36,200 nucleotides of DNA from assembly GCA_019310725.1 (NCBI GenBank), contig JAFDDT010000016.1, positions 1 to 36,200 of the forward strand, read 5' to 3'. The position numbers and the translations under genes are program-made. The notes beneath the pieces are model-generated. The model made no database searches. It saw only the letters and a program-made list of their open reading frames with translations, and was not told the DNA's origin. How positions within the stretch are numbered: position 1 is the first letter of the stretch; each line of letters opens with the position of its first letter. Origin of the DNA: Deltaproteobacteria bacterium. GTDB lineage: Bacteria > Desulfobacterota > DSM-4660 > Desulfatiglandales > B25-G16. Below are positions 18,022-26,500 of this stretch, piece after piece.

Positions 18022-18609
18022 ATGCCAATGGAATTCTCCTTTCTAAAGAGTGCTATCCGGCCAGAGCAATTCCCGCCACCCGATCGACCTGAGGTTGCTT
18101 TTGCTGGCAGATCAAACGTAGGAAAATCGTCCCTCATAAATAGACTGGTAAACAGCCCCAAATTGGCCCGGACGAGCTCCCGGCCGGGAAGGACAAGGGC
18201 TATCAATTTTTTTTCTGTTGGAAAAGCCTTCTGTTTAACCGATCTTCCTGGCTATGGATACGCAGAGGTCCCGCTAAAGGTCAGGCGGAATTGGAAGGTA
18301 CTTGTTGAGAGCTACCTGAAGAAAAGACTCAACCTAAAATCGGTTGTGGTGATTCTCGATATACGCCGGAATCCAGCACAAGGGGATTTGGATCTCTTAC
18401 ATTGGCTGAAAACATTTGAGATCAAAACAATTATTGTACTCACAAAGACCGACAAGCTATCAAGAATCAAGGCAAAGAGACAACTCGATCTCATTTCAAC
18501 TCAGCTCACAAAGGAGGGCTTTGCCAAACCCATCCTTTTTTCTGCCAAAACAGGCCAGGGGAGACAAGAACTCTGGGAAAAGATAAATGAGATAACAGGA
18601 AGTGTCTAA
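18022..18609 (+). CDS. engB: Ribosome biogenesis GTPase EngB/YsxC
   Basis: A P-loop GTPase that takes part in large-subunit ribosome assembly. G1 is GRSNVGKSSLINRL, G3 is DLPGYGYAEVP, G4 is TKTDK, and G5 is in LFSAKTGQG. The length from ATG 18022 is 195 residues, normal for the family; an alternative is ATG 18028. The open frame extends back to 17983, but those codons lie in a low-complexity spacer repeat and should not be counted. It is the last gene of the plus-strand run and faces the minus-strand NtrC-type regulator. Confidence 0.92.
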   Translation: MPMEFSFLKSAIRPEQFPPPDRPEVAFAGRSNVGKSSLINRLVNSPKLARTSSRPGRTRAINFFSVGKAFCLTDLPGYGYAEVPLKVRRNWKVLVESYLKKRLNLKSVVVILDIRRNPAQGDLDLLHWLKTFEIKTIIVLTKTDKLSRIKAKRQLDLISTQLTKEGFAKPILFSAKTGQGRQELWEKINEITGSV

Positions 18610-18639
18610 AGTGCCTAAAATTACAAATGCCTAAAGTGA
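18610..18639 (+). repeat. Dispersed 30-base spacer repeat, copy A
   Basis: AGTGCCTAAAATTACAAATG then CCTAAAGTGA, directly after the engB stop. It matches 27 of 30 bases of 31211-31240. An inverted partial copy is at 20097-20117. The unit is itself an iteration of a TGCCTAAA element. Confidence 0.7.
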
Positions 18640-18692
18640 AGGGAAAAAATCACTTTAACTTCTAACCTTAGCTCACTTTTAACTTTCAACTT

Positions 18693-20045
18693 TCAAAGCC
18701 CATACGCCTTTATCTTTTTATGGAGATTACTTCTCTCAACTCCTATAGCTTCGGCTGTCTTGCTGATATTTCCTTCGAACTCCTGTAACTTACGGGCGAT
18801 AAAGGATCTTTCAAACGTCTCCCGAGCTTCCCTGAGGGTTTCAAAGGACAAAAAGGTTTCCACCTTACGCTCATCAGGTCTCAAGCTACTATAGGGAGGC
18901 GGTATCTCTTCTACACTAATCGTCTTCTGAGGGCACATGATTGCCAGCCGTTCTATGAGGTTCTTAAGTTCCCTGACATTTCCTGGCCAGCTATACTTCT
19001 TGAGCAGGTCAAAGGCATCAGAATCCAGAAATTTCTGCTCCGTTTTGGCATCTAGGGAAAACTCATCCAAAAATTCGTTCGCGAGTTCAATGATATCTTC
19101 AACTCTCTCCCTTAACGGAGGGACCCTAATCGGTATCACGTTGAGACGAAAGTAGAGATCTTCCCTGAAGGTTCCCTTTTCGATTTCTTCCTCCAGGTTC
19201 TTGTTTGTTGCTGCAATAACCCGAACATCAACCTTAATGGTTCTGCTGCCGCCTACCCGCTCAAATCTCTGCTCTTGCAAAATGCGCAAAACCTTTGACT
19301 GGGCCTTGAGGCTCATATCTCCAATTTCATCCAGAAAGAGTATTCCATTATTGGCCTGATCAAATTTGCCCCGTTTCATAGTAGTTGCACCGGTGAATGC
19401 CCCCTTTTCGTGCCCAAAGAGCTCTGATTCAATCAAATCCTCTGGTATCGCAGCACAATTAACCTCTACGAAGGGTTTATTGCTTCTTTTGCTCAATCGA
19501 TGGATGCTATGGGCCACCAGTTCCTTGCCAGTCCCATTCTCTCCAGCAATAAGAACCCACGCATCAGTTGGAGCAACGACCTTTATCTGTTCTTTCAAAT
19601 CAGTAATGGCCCTGCTATGTCCGGTTATCTGATACCGCTGACGGTCCCTCTCCCTGAAAATGTCAAGCTCTGCTTCAAGCCTGTTATAGTCCAGTGCGTT
19701 ATTTATTGATAAGAGGACTTTCTCCAGCGAAAGAGGCTTTTCAATAAAGTCATAGGCGCCCAATTTGGTGGCCTTTACAGCGGTTTCGATGGTGCCATGG
19801 CCTGAGATCATAATTACCTGGAGACCTGGGTACAGTTCCCTAATCCTCTTCAGTGTTTCTATACCGTCGATATCAGGCATCCAGATATCCAACAATACGA
19901 TATCCGGAATGGTTTCCTTGATTATTTCCAGGGCCTTCAAACCGCTGCCAGCAGCCACAACCTCAAACCCCTCATCAGTAAGAATGCCCTGCAAGGATTG
20001 TATTATGCCTGGCTCATCATCAACGATTAATATTGTCTCTGCCAT
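18693..20045 (-). CDS. Sigma-54-dependent response regulator, NtrC/NtrX type
   Basis: A 450-residue activator. Receiver domain at 1-120 with the phospho-acceptor Asp53 in VLLDIWMPD and the Lys in FIEKPLS; AAA+ domain with Walker A GENGTGKELV, the sigma-54 contact loop GAFTGA, LDEIGDM, and the arginine-finger region VGGSRTIKVDVRVIAATN; C-terminal Fis-type helix-turn-helix ISKTAEAIGVERSNLHKKI. The features give a complete, phosphorylation-controlled activator of sigma-54 promoters. No histidine kinase gene is adjacent, so its partner and targets are unknown. It lies downstream of lpxB, 83 nt away, and may belong to the lipid A transcript. Confidence 0.92.
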   Translation of the reverse strand: MAETILIVDDEPGIIQSLQGILTDEGFEVVAAGSGLKALEIIKETIPDIVLLDIWMPDIDGIETLKRIRELYPGLQVIMISGHGTIETAVKATKLGAYDFIEKPLSLEKVLLSINNALDYNRLEAELDIFRERDRQRYQITGHSRAITDLKEQIKVVAPTDAWVLIAGENGTGKELVAHSIHRLSKRSNKPFVEVNCAAIPEDLIESELFGHEKGAFTGATTMKRGKFDQANNGILFLDEIGDMSLKAQSKVLRILQEQRFERVGGSRTIKVDVRVIAATNKNLEEEIEKGTFREDLYFRLNVIPIRVPPLRERVEDIIELANEFLDEFSLDAKTEQKFLDSDAFDLLKKYSWPGNVRELKNLIERLAIMCPQKTISVEEIPPPYSSLRPDERKVETFLSFETLREARETFERSFIARKLQEFEGNISKTAEAIGVERSNLHKKIKAYGL

Positions 20046-20050
20046 ATTTA

Positions 20051-20117
20051 TCCGTTGTCCGTTGTCCGTTGTTTTTGTAACTGATATTTTCTTGACTTAA
20101 CTTTAGGCACTTTAGAT
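20051..20117. repeat. Short-period iterations between lpxB and the regulator gene
   Basis: A heptamer close to TCCGTTG is repeated three times in tandem at about 20051-20071. It is followed at 20097-20117 by an inverted partial copy of the TGCCTAAA spacer repeat that is also found at 18610 and 31211. Confidence 0.6.
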
Positions 20118-20128
20118 CACTTACAATT

Positions 20129-21334
20129 CTAGTCACTTTGTACTTCTAAACCCATCATATCCCCTGCGATAGAAGCCGCCTTCTTGGAGGCACCGCCTTG
20201 CCCGAGCTGATCTTTTACCGATTGTAATTGCTTTTTCATCTCTCTTCTCATTCCACCATTTTCTAGGATGGCTAAACCCTCCTCAGCCAAACGCCTACCT
20301 GTTGCGCTACCTTGAATCAACTCCGGGATGATGGCCTTTCCAGCCACCAAATTCACCAGGCCAATGTGAGCCACCTCTACAAGGAATCGGCCAAAAATAT
20401 AGGTTAATGGGGATACCTTATAGGCTATTACCATAGGTGTTTCCATTATGGCTGCCTCTAGTGTAGCTGTACCAGAGGCAATGAGAGCCAAATCGGCTAT
20501 CTTCAATAATTCCTTGGTATCATACCTTCCAATCCTAATATCTACCATGACGTTTTCTATATATGGCTCGACTAGATCTTCTCCTACGGTAGACGCTAGT
20601 GGCAAGATGCAGCACAGACGGGGATACGAACGGGAAATAATTTCAGCCGCTTCAGTCATTGCGGGCATGAGCCTGATAATCTCTTCAGCCCTGCTTCCGG
20701 GAAGCAGTGCAAGTATGGGATCGTGCTCATAGCTAATGCCCAGATCCTTTCGGATCTCATTGTTATCCTTGGAAGGTAGAGATAAATCCAGGAGCGGATG
20801 CCCAACATAGTCCGCCTCAAGCCCGTGTTTCTGGTAAAATTCTCTCTCGAATGGGAGAATAACCGCAACCCGATCTACCCTTCGCCCTATCTTTTTCACT
20901 CTTCTTTTCCGCCATGCCCACACCTGAGGAGGAATATAATAAAAGACAGGAATTCCCAGAGAGTGTGCCTTCCTGGCCAAGTTTAGATTGAAGCCCGGGT
21001 AGTCAATTAGTATTAAGAGATCCGGACGATTACCCTTTAAAGCCTTCTTCAAATCACTCAAGACCCGAGAGATATGCCTGATTCTGGGTATGATCTCCGT
21101 CAACCCTACAACGGAAAGATCCGATACTCGATGAATAACCCTAACACCTGCGTTCTCCATCTCTGGGCCACCAAGGCCAAAAAAGCTGATATCAGGGGCA
21201 AACTCCTTGAGTGCCAAAACCAAACGAGCCCCATAAATATCCCCTGAGGCCTCTCCTGCCACGATCATGACGTTCTTTTTCTGGCTCAATTTTGACAAAT
21301 TCGTAAAAAGTGTTTTGTGAACGAGATTGAGCAA
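20129..21334 (-). CDS. lpxB: Lipid-A-disaccharide synthase
   Basis: Peripheral membrane glycosyltransferase that joins UDP-diacylglucosamine and lipid X. The N-terminal motif is VMIVAGEASGDIYGARLV, followed by GLGGPEMENAGV, LIDYPGFNLNLARKAH, and the C-terminal nucleotide-sugar domain with LLPGSRAEEI and SGTATLEAAIMETPMVIAYK. Those are typical of the family. The true start is uncertain: the first ATG (21334) gives a 22-residue leader before the conserved MIVAGE; a start nearer 21268 would be shorter. It is separated from the oxidoreductase upstream by about 260 nt of repeat-like DNA. Confidence 0.94.
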   Translation of the reverse strand: MLNLVHKTLFTNLSKLSQKKNVMIVAGEASGDIYGARLVLALKEFAPDISFFGLGGPEMENAGVRVIHRVSDLSVVGLTEIIPRIRHISRVLSDLKKALKGNRPDLLILIDYPGFNLNLARKAHSLGIPVFYYIPPQVWAWRKRRVKKIGRRVDRVAVILPFEREFYQKHGLEADYVGHPLLDLSLPSKDNNEIRKDLGISYEHDPILALLPGSRAEEIIRLMPAMTEAAEIISRSYPRLCCILPLASTVGEDLVEPYIENVMVDIRIGRYDTKELLKIADLALIASGTATLEAAIMETPMVIAYKVSPLTYIFGRFLVEVAHIGLVNLVAGKAIIPELIQGSATGRRLAEEGLAILENGGMRREMKKQLQSVKDQLGQGGASKKAASIAGDMMGLEVQSD

Positions 21335-21595
21335 AATCGATTTTTTGCGAATGCATCAATTTCAGGTGCCGTTGATATTTATTCCAACACCGGCCCATCA
21401 AAAGGAATAGATAAAGAACTTATTTCGCTTCGCTCATCCCGTTCAGAGCGGCATTACCCCCTATTGTTTTTTTGCACGTGTTCAGAGATTCGCAGTTCAC
21501 CCCTGCCTGACGCGTGGCAGGTGGGTCTGCAGTGAATCCACAATCCCGATTTCATCGGGAAACCCTGAACCTCTGAACCCTGACCCGGCGAACGG
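21335..21595. other. Repeat-like spacer between the oxidoreductase gene and lpxB
   Basis: No gene seen. Minus-strand reading holds a 7-bp stem with a 3-base loop (TCCCGAT GAA ATCGGGA, around 21543-21563), a 6-bp stem CCTGCC/GGCAGG (around 21507-21526) and iterated GGTTCAG units (around 21563-21587). The hairpins lack a following T-run, so they are not clear terminators. Confidence 0.5.
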
Positions 21596-22555
21596 TTATC
21601 TTCTTTCTATCTGTTCACTGATAGAGAGAGCAACCCCAAGGGCCTTTTTTCCATCAAGTCCAGATACTCTTGGCTTTGTGCCATTTTTCATAGCCTCTAC
21701 AAAGGATCTAAGCTGATCGGCAAGGGGATCACAATCGTGGAACCTATTCTCTCGGTGCGTTAAAGGAGAAAGATCAATTGAATTGTTTCTATCTCCTCCA
21801 AACTGAGTTACGCTGATTTTCCTATTCTGATAATCGACCGATAGGTAACTGTCTGGTTGAAAAATCCGTGTCGTTCTCACCGATTCATTGCAAACCCGGC
21901 TTGCTGTGAAATTCGCTACGGTATCATTGGCAAATTGCATCCTCACGTGGGCAAAATCTATTTTATCACTTACAACGGGCATCCCCAGGGCATCTATATT
22001 TGCAACCCCTGAATCTACAATGTGCAAGATAATATCCAGATCGTGGATCATGAGGTCCAAAACCACATCCACATCTGTTCCTCTCTTGGTGAATACACTC
22101 AGGCGGTGAGATTCAATAAAAAGGGGCTTAGAAACCAGGGCCTCCATCTTGGTCACAACAGGATTAAATCGCTCGATGTGGCCTGTCTGCAAGGTAGAAT
22201 TATGCTTTTCTGCCGTTTCAATCAGACTATCAGCATCCGCCTCACTCAGGGTGATTGGCTTCTCGATCAATAGATGTTTCCCGTGATTTAGGATATCACG
22301 TCCCACTTCAAAGTGAGATACTGTTGGAACAGCCAGACTGAGGCCATCCACATGGGGAAGCAGTTCATCATGAGTCCTGTAGGCTTCCGTATGATATTTA
22401 CGTGCAATCTCTTGCGCCCTTTGAAAATCTATATCGGCAACTCCGACCAGATCAATATCCTCCATAGCAGCATACTTCTGGGCATGCAAACTACCCAGAT
22501 AGCCTACCCCCACAACGCCTAAATGCAATCTTTGGTCCGTTGCCCGTTTCTTCAT
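21596..22555 (-). CDS. Gfo/Idh/MocA-family oxidoreductase in the lipid A cluster
   Basis: A 319-residue NAD(P)-dependent sugar oxidoreductase. The Rossmann motif is GVVGVGYLGSLHAQKYAAM; the second signature EKPITLSEADADSLIETAE is the Gfo/Idh Lys-Pro element; the C-terminal domain follows. It starts 13 nt after lpxI with AAGGAG before the ATG. It lies between lpxA-lpxI and lpxB, the place where GnnA (UDP-GlcNAc 3-dehydrogenase, making 3-amino-3-deoxy lipid A precursors) is found in Acidithiobacillus ferrooxidans. A GnnA-like role is thus a reasonable hypothesis, but its partner aminotransferase GnnB is not next to it. Confidence 0.82.
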   Translation of the reverse strand: MKKRATDQRLHLGVVGVGYLGSLHAQKYAAMEDIDLVGVADIDFQRAQEIARKYHTEAYRTHDELLPHVDGLSLAVPTVSHFEVGRDILNHGKHLLIEKPITLSEADADSLIETAEKHNSTLQTGHIERFNPVVTKMEALVSKPLFIESHRLSVFTKRGTDVDVVLDLMIHDLDIILHIVDSGVANIDALGMPVVSDKIDFAHVRMQFANDTVANFTASRVCNESVRTTRIFQPDSYLSVDYQNRKISVTQFGGDRNNSIDLSPLTHRENRFHDCDPLADQLRSFVEAMKNGTKPRVSGLDGKKALGVALSISEQIERR

Positions 22556-22568
22556 ACTGCCTTCTCCT

Positions 22569-23369
22569 TTATCTGGACACTATGGCAATACCATGAGCAT
22601 CTGCCAGATTTATCATCTCCTCTCTATCAAAAATCAGGGTCTTGCCTCCCTCAATAGCCAAAACAGTTGCATTGACCGTTTTCATGACTTTAACAGTGTC
22701 AAGCCCGACAGCAGGCAGATCAAACCTCAGGTCCTGGCTGGGCTTACAAACCTTAACAACCACAGCGCGTTCTTTGGCTAATTCCCCTCCTCTGAGTATG
22801 GTCTTATTGGTTCCCTCTATTGCCTCCACAGCCAAAATGGTCTTTCTCCTGACCACAACACAATGGCCGATATCCAGGCGACCTAATTCTTTGGCTACCA
22901 TCCAGCCAAACTCAATGTCCTCCAGTTCTTCTTTTCTTGGCTCTCTTCTGGTAAGGCAGCCGCACGGTGCCAGAAGTTCGGGAAGATACGTGGTGGAACT
23001 TACAACGGTTATACCTTCTTTTTCGAGTTCCCGAGCTACAGTCCTTAATATGTCATCATCATGGAGGATTAATAGTTTTGCAAGTACTGCCAGCCCTTTC
23101 AGGTCAGGCCTTACATCAGAAAACATGCTGCTCTTGGTAATTGCGCCTGCCATCAATACGTGCTTCACCTCTTTTGATTTAAAGGCACTAACCAAATGGC
23201 CGAATTGACCAAGCCCGATCCAGGTGATCTCATCTACTTTTTCGGCTAACTCCGGTTCTGTCTCGCCCTTGTGGGCCACAGCAATTACCGGCATTCCCCT
23301 TTGCTTGACTGAGTCTGCCACCATAAGGGGAAACTTTCCGCTTCCAGCTATAAGGCCTATCTTTTCCAT
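22569..23369 (-). CDS. lpxI: UDP-2,3-diacylglucosamine pyrophosphatase LpxI
   Basis: Lipid A biosynthesis enzyme that hydrolyses UDP-2,3-diacylglucosamine to lipid X; it replaces LpxH in many alphaproteobacteria and Desulfobacterota. Family features: MEKIGLIAGSGKFPLMVADS at the N-terminus, the AGAITKSSMFSDVRPDLKG segment, DDDILRTVARELEKEGI, and a C-terminal region ending ADAHGIAIVSR. Length from ATG 23369 is 266 residues. A TTG at 23396 would add nine residues, but that stretch lies in a CAATTG-rich spacer iteration, so the later ATG is chosen. Confidence 0.92.
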   Translation of the reverse strand: MEKIGLIAGSGKFPLMVADSVKQRGMPVIAVAHKGETEPELAEKVDEITWIGLGQFGHLVSAFKSKEVKHVLMAGAITKSSMFSDVRPDLKGLAVLAKLLILHDDDILRTVARELEKEGITVVSSTTYLPELLAPCGCLTRREPRKEELEDIEFGWMVAKELGRLDIGHCVVVRRKTILAVEAIEGTNKTILRGGELAKERAVVVKVCKPSQDLRFDLPAVGLDTVKVMKTVNATVLAIEGGKTLIFDREEMINLADAHGIAIVSR

Positions 23370-23407
23370 TTCCAATTGACGATTGACAATTTTCAATTGC
23401 TTGTTGC
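23367..23407. repeat. CAATTG-rich iterated spacer between lpxA and lpxI
   Basis: The short spacer repeats variations of CAATTG/GATTGAC (minus strand: AGCAATTGAAAATTGTCAAT and then CGTCAATTGG). It belongs to the same class of short-period spacers as those near 17941, 20051, 21563 and 29268. Confidence 0.55.
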
Positions 23408-24187
23408 CTACCTAACCACACCCCTTTCCGAGCTGCTCAAAAAATCAAGCAACTGGTCTAACTCACCAAAAGGAGGTATTTCTCTCTTGACCACTTCCAT
23501 CGCCTCCTTAAGCAGATGGTGATCACGCCATATTATCTGATATGCCCTTTTCAGGTTCTGTATCTTTTCTTGAGAGAACCCTTCCCTTTTAAGACCTGTC
23601 TGATTCAAGCCAAATAACCTTGCCCGGTCGCCGGCGGCCATCATGAAAGGAGGGATGTCTTTGACTATAGCCGATTTACCACCGATAAATGCATAGGCGC
23701 CAATCCTGACAAACTGATGTATGGCTACCAGCCCTCCAATGATAGCGTGGTCGCCTATCTCTATATGACCACCAAGGGTTGCAGCATTCGACATAATAAT
23801 CAAATTACCCAAGGTGCAATCATGGGCTATGTGGGCATAGGCCATAAGGTAATTTTTGTTCCCTACCATGGTTACCTTATGCTGTTTTGTAGTAGCCCGA
23901 TTAATGGTTACAAACTCCCTGATTATATTCTCATCCCCAATAATAAGACTGGTATCTTCACCCCGATAATTGACGTCTTGGGGTGGTAGACCAAGGGAGA
24001 CAAAGGGAAAAATCTTGTTCCTTTCTCCCAGCATCGTATGACCGTCTATCACTACATGAGAGCCGATAATCGTGTCTCTGCCTATCGTCACATTTTCACC
24101 TATTGTCGAAAATGGTCCGACCTGAACGCCTTCGGCTATCTTTGCCCGGGGCGACACAATAGCAGATGGATGAATTTCTACTTGCAT
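23408..24187 (-). CDS. lpxA: UDP-N-acetylglucosamine acyltransferase
   Basis: First step of lipid A synthesis: moves an acyl chain from acyl-ACP to the 3 position of UDP-GlcNAc. The protein of 259 residues is made of hexapeptide repeats forming a left-handed beta helix (IHPSAIVSPRAKIAEGVQVG onward) plus the helical C-terminal domain (GLKREGFSQEKIQNLKRAYQ). The catalytic His is in AHIAHDCTLGN. The start codon overlaps the fabZ stop by one base (TAATG), which argues for coupled translation. Whether the acceptor is UDP-GlcNAc or its 3-amino form is open, given the neighbouring oxidoreductase. Confidence 0.96.
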   Translation of the reverse strand: MQVEIHPSAIVSPRAKIAEGVQVGPFSTIGENVTIGRDTIIGSHVVIDGHTMLGERNKIFPFVSLGLPPQDVNYRGEDTSLIIGDENIIREFVTINRATTKQHKVTMVGNKNYLMAYAHIAHDCTLGNLIIMSNAATLGGHIEIGDHAIIGGLVAIHQFVRIGAYAFIGGKSAIVKDIPPFMMAAGDRARLFGLNQTGLKREGFSQEKIQNLKRAYQIIWRDHHLLKEAMEVVKREIPPFGELDQLLDFLSSSERGVVR

Positions 24188-24639
24188 TACTCTTGTCCTA
24201 TGGCAGCTACCAGCTCAGCTTCTGCCGCTAGCTCACTGTTTACCATTGCCTTGCCTTTCATTTTCCATATCCTGGTACCTTTTCTCAGTGCAGTCAGCTC
24301 AAAGACGATCTGGTCTCCGGGAATGATCTGTTTTCGGAATTTTACCTTGTCAATAGCTGCGAAGAATATACCCTGATCTCCCTTTTTTTTCATACTTTCA
24401 CCGACCGATAATCGGGCAAGTACTCCACCCACTTGGGCCATGGCCTCTATCACCAAAACGCCCGGCATAATTGGGTTTCCTGGAAAATGGCCCTGGAAGA
24501 AAGGCTCGTTAACGGTTACATTCTTGATCCCCACTATCCTCTCACCTAACTCAAGCTCCGTAATAGCATCCACAAGTAGGAATGGATGTCTGTGTGGGAG
24601 TATTTTTATAATGTCCTTATATGTCAGCGGCAAATCCAT
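24187..24639 (-). CDS. fabZ: 3-hydroxyacyl-ACP dehydratase FabZ
   Basis: Hot-dog-fold dehydratase of fatty acid elongation. The catalytic His is in [11 protein letters not shown] and the Glu in [26 protein letters not shown] is the family signature. The length, 150 residues, is standard. It shares 3-hydroxyacyl-ACP substrates with LpxA and LpxD, which flank it, and the lpxD-fabZ-lpxA order is conserved in Proteobacteria. It lies 8 nt after lpxD. Confidence 0.96.
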   Translation of the reverse strand: MDLPLTYKDIIKILPHRHPFLLVDAITELELGERIVGIKNVTVNEPFFQGHFPGNPIMPGVLVIEAMAQVGGVLARLSVGESMKKKGDQGIFFAAIDKVKFRKQIIPGDQIVFELTALRKGTRIWKMKGKAMVNSELAAEAELVAAIGQE

Positions 24640-24647
24640 AATACCAT

Positions 24648-25682
24648 CTACTCCGTTTTCAATTGTTCTTCAAGTTCCCTAACCCTAGTTTCCAACTTCT
24701 TCACCTTTTCAGCAAACTCGGGAAGTCTCCTTATGTGCCCTCTGGTTTTCAGCCAGAGCCGATGGGGCATTGTTGGTATGCCGGAAACAACCTCACCAGC
24801 CGGGATAGATTGAGCCACCCCGGATTTTGAACCAATCATCACCCCATCACCTACATCAATGTGATCCACCAGACCGACCTGCCCTCCTATGACTACCCCT
24901 TCCCCTATCCTGGTACTTCCTGAAATGCCTACCTGAGCAACAATAATGGTGTTTTCACCAACAACCACATTATGTCCGATCTGAACAAGGTTGTCGGTCT
25001 TCACCCCCTTTCGAACCAGTGTTCTACCGAGGGCTGCCCTATCAATGGTATTATTTGCCCCAATCTCTACGTTATCTTGTATCTCAACAATGCCTGTCTG
25101 TGGGATCTTGACACTCACATCCCCGTCCTTGGCGTAACCGAACCCGTCACTTCCTATCACAGTTCCTGCATGAATAATGACGTGCTTTCCTATTATGCAA
25201 TCGGAGAGTATGGTGACATTCGGGTAGATTACAGTCTCATCTCCCAATCTAACCCTGTTCCCCACATAGACACCGGGAAAAAGAACGACATTATCGCCTA
25301 CCACTGACTCTCTGCCAATATATACAAAAGGATAGATAGATACATCGTTTCCCAGGCGCGTTCCCTGTTCAATTACTGCCTTTTCGCTTATACCCGAGAA
25401 GCGAGGAATGGCGGGCGCAAATATGGTTGCCACCCGAGCATAGGCAAGGTAGGGGTCAGAAACAATCACTTGTGGACCCTGATAAGCACTGGTTGGCTCC
25501 CTTACAAGAATTGCAGATGCCTTTGTTGCCTCAACCTGATCCTTGAACCGCGGCCCTACCAGAAAAGAGATCTCTCCTTCTTTGGCCTCCAGAAGGGAAT
25601 TGATCCCTTTGATCAAGACCCGATCATCACCCCTAACGGCACCACCTATTGATTCAGCTATATGTTTAAGCGTTAGCCCCAA
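24648..25682 (-). CDS. lpxD: UDP-3-O-acylglucosamine N-acyltransferase
   Basis: Third acylation-stage enzyme of lipid A synthesis. It has an N-terminal uridine-binding domain (1-100, [20 protein letters not shown]), a hexapeptide-repeat beta helix, the catalytic His in [10 protein letters not shown], and a C-terminal helix rich in Glu and Lys ([19 protein letters not shown]). Length 344 residues is normal. The start appears to be TTG at 25682, 16 nt after the ompH stop, with TAGGG upstream; no ATG is available in the right place. Confidence 0.94.
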   Translation of the reverse strand: MGLTLKHIAESIGGAVRGDDRVLIKGINSLLEAKEGEISFLVGPRFKDQVEATKASAILVREPTSAYQGPQVIVSDPYLAYARVATIFAPAIPRFSGISEKAVIEQGTRLGNDVSIYPFVYIGRESVVGDNVVLFPGVYVGNRVRLGDETVIYPNVTILSDCIIGKHVIIHAGTVIGSDGFGYAKDGDVSVKIPQTGIVEIQDNVEIGANNTIDRAALGRTLVRKGVKTDNLVQIGHNVVVGENTIIVAQVGISGSTRIGEGVVIGGQVGLVDHIDVGDGVMIGSKSGVAQSIPAGEVVSGIPTMPHRLWLKTRGHIRRLPEFAEKVKKLETRVRELEEQLKTE

Positions 25683-25698
25683 TGTTCGTACCCTATTC

Positions 25699-26229
25699 CT
25701 ACTTTCCCCCTTTCATCTGATCATAGGCCTTAATAACTTCATCAGTAAGATCCAACGGTTTGGCCCAATAGAGAACTCCGCCTGCCCTCTTTTCCAGTAT
25801 CATGGCATAGTTCCCTTCGGAACCTATCTTTTCGATAACCTCTTCCAATTCATTTAGAATCCTTTTTTGTTCTATCCCCTGGGATCTCCTCATCTCTTCA
25901 TTTAAGTCTTTTACCAGATATTCAAGCTCTCTGGTCTTTCGCTCAATGGTCTTCTTTTTGCTTTGCTGAGCGTCCATGCTTAACATCATAGCCTGTTTAT
26001 CAAACTCCTTCCGTAACTCCAAGAGTTCTTTCTGTTTTGAATCAAGGCGCTTCTGGAGTCCGTCTTTCTTTTTTTTGAGCGCTGCAAAGACCTTTTGCCC
26101 CTCCTTTGATTCCTTGATACATTTTTGAAGATCAATCATACCAAGCCTGTTGGGATCTTCTCCCAGAGCTATGTGGTAACCCAAGAGAATTACCATAACA
26201 GCAGTAAATACCAAAAAGCTCTTTTTCAT
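25699..26229 (-). CDS. OmpH/Skp-family periplasmic chaperone
   Basis: Periplasmic chaperone that holds unfolded outer-membrane proteins on the way to BamA. From ATG 26229 the product is 176 residues: signal peptide (MKKSFLVFTAVMVILLGYH...), the IDLQKCIKESKEGQKVF segment typical of the family, long Lys/Glu-rich coiled-coil arms (about 50-135), and a C-terminal strand with ILYWAKPLDLTDEV-like sequence. The frame is open back to 26325, but the signal peptide and AGGGA before 26229 fix the start. It lies between bamA and lpxD, the usual place. Confidence 0.92.
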   Translation of the reverse strand: MKKSFLVFTAVMVILLGYHIALGEDPNRLGMIDLQKCIKESKEGQKVFAALKKKKDGLQKRLDSKQKELLELRKEFDKQAMMLSMDAQQSKKKTIERKTRELEYLVKDLNEEMRRSQGIEQKRILNELEEVIEKIGSEGNYAMILEKRAGGVLYWAKPLDLTDEVIKAYDQMKGGK

Positions 26230-26286
26230 TTTTGACTCCCTGGTTAATACAATTTTTTGGTTGATAATCAAGCACAGAAAACTCGA

Positions 26287-26403
26287 TTTAACCCAGATTT
26301 TACAGTAGGCATCGTAGCGAGGCACAAGAAACCTTAGCGAAACAAGCGTTCCAGCAAGGTTTCTAAAGCCGCAGTAGATGGCTACTGCAAAATCTGGGTT
26401 AAA
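26287..26403. repeat. Imperfect palindromic element between bamA and ompH
   Basis: Left arm 26287-26313 (TTTAACCCAGATTTTACAGT then AGGCATC) and right arm 26377-26403 match as inverted repeats in 25 of 27 positions. The interior carries a further weak match (AGAAACCTT near both arms). Total length 117 bp, no coding capacity. It resembles a MITE or long REP-type element and would form a cruciform or RNA hairpin in the bamA-ompH transcript. Confidence 0.75.
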
Positions 26404-26500
26404 TACTACCTTATTCTTTTCCTGTTAGTCAACTGACGAAACCGCAGCTTTACTCCATCTCTAACGTTCATTGGGTTTTGGCAGCTAACCTCAACAAACA

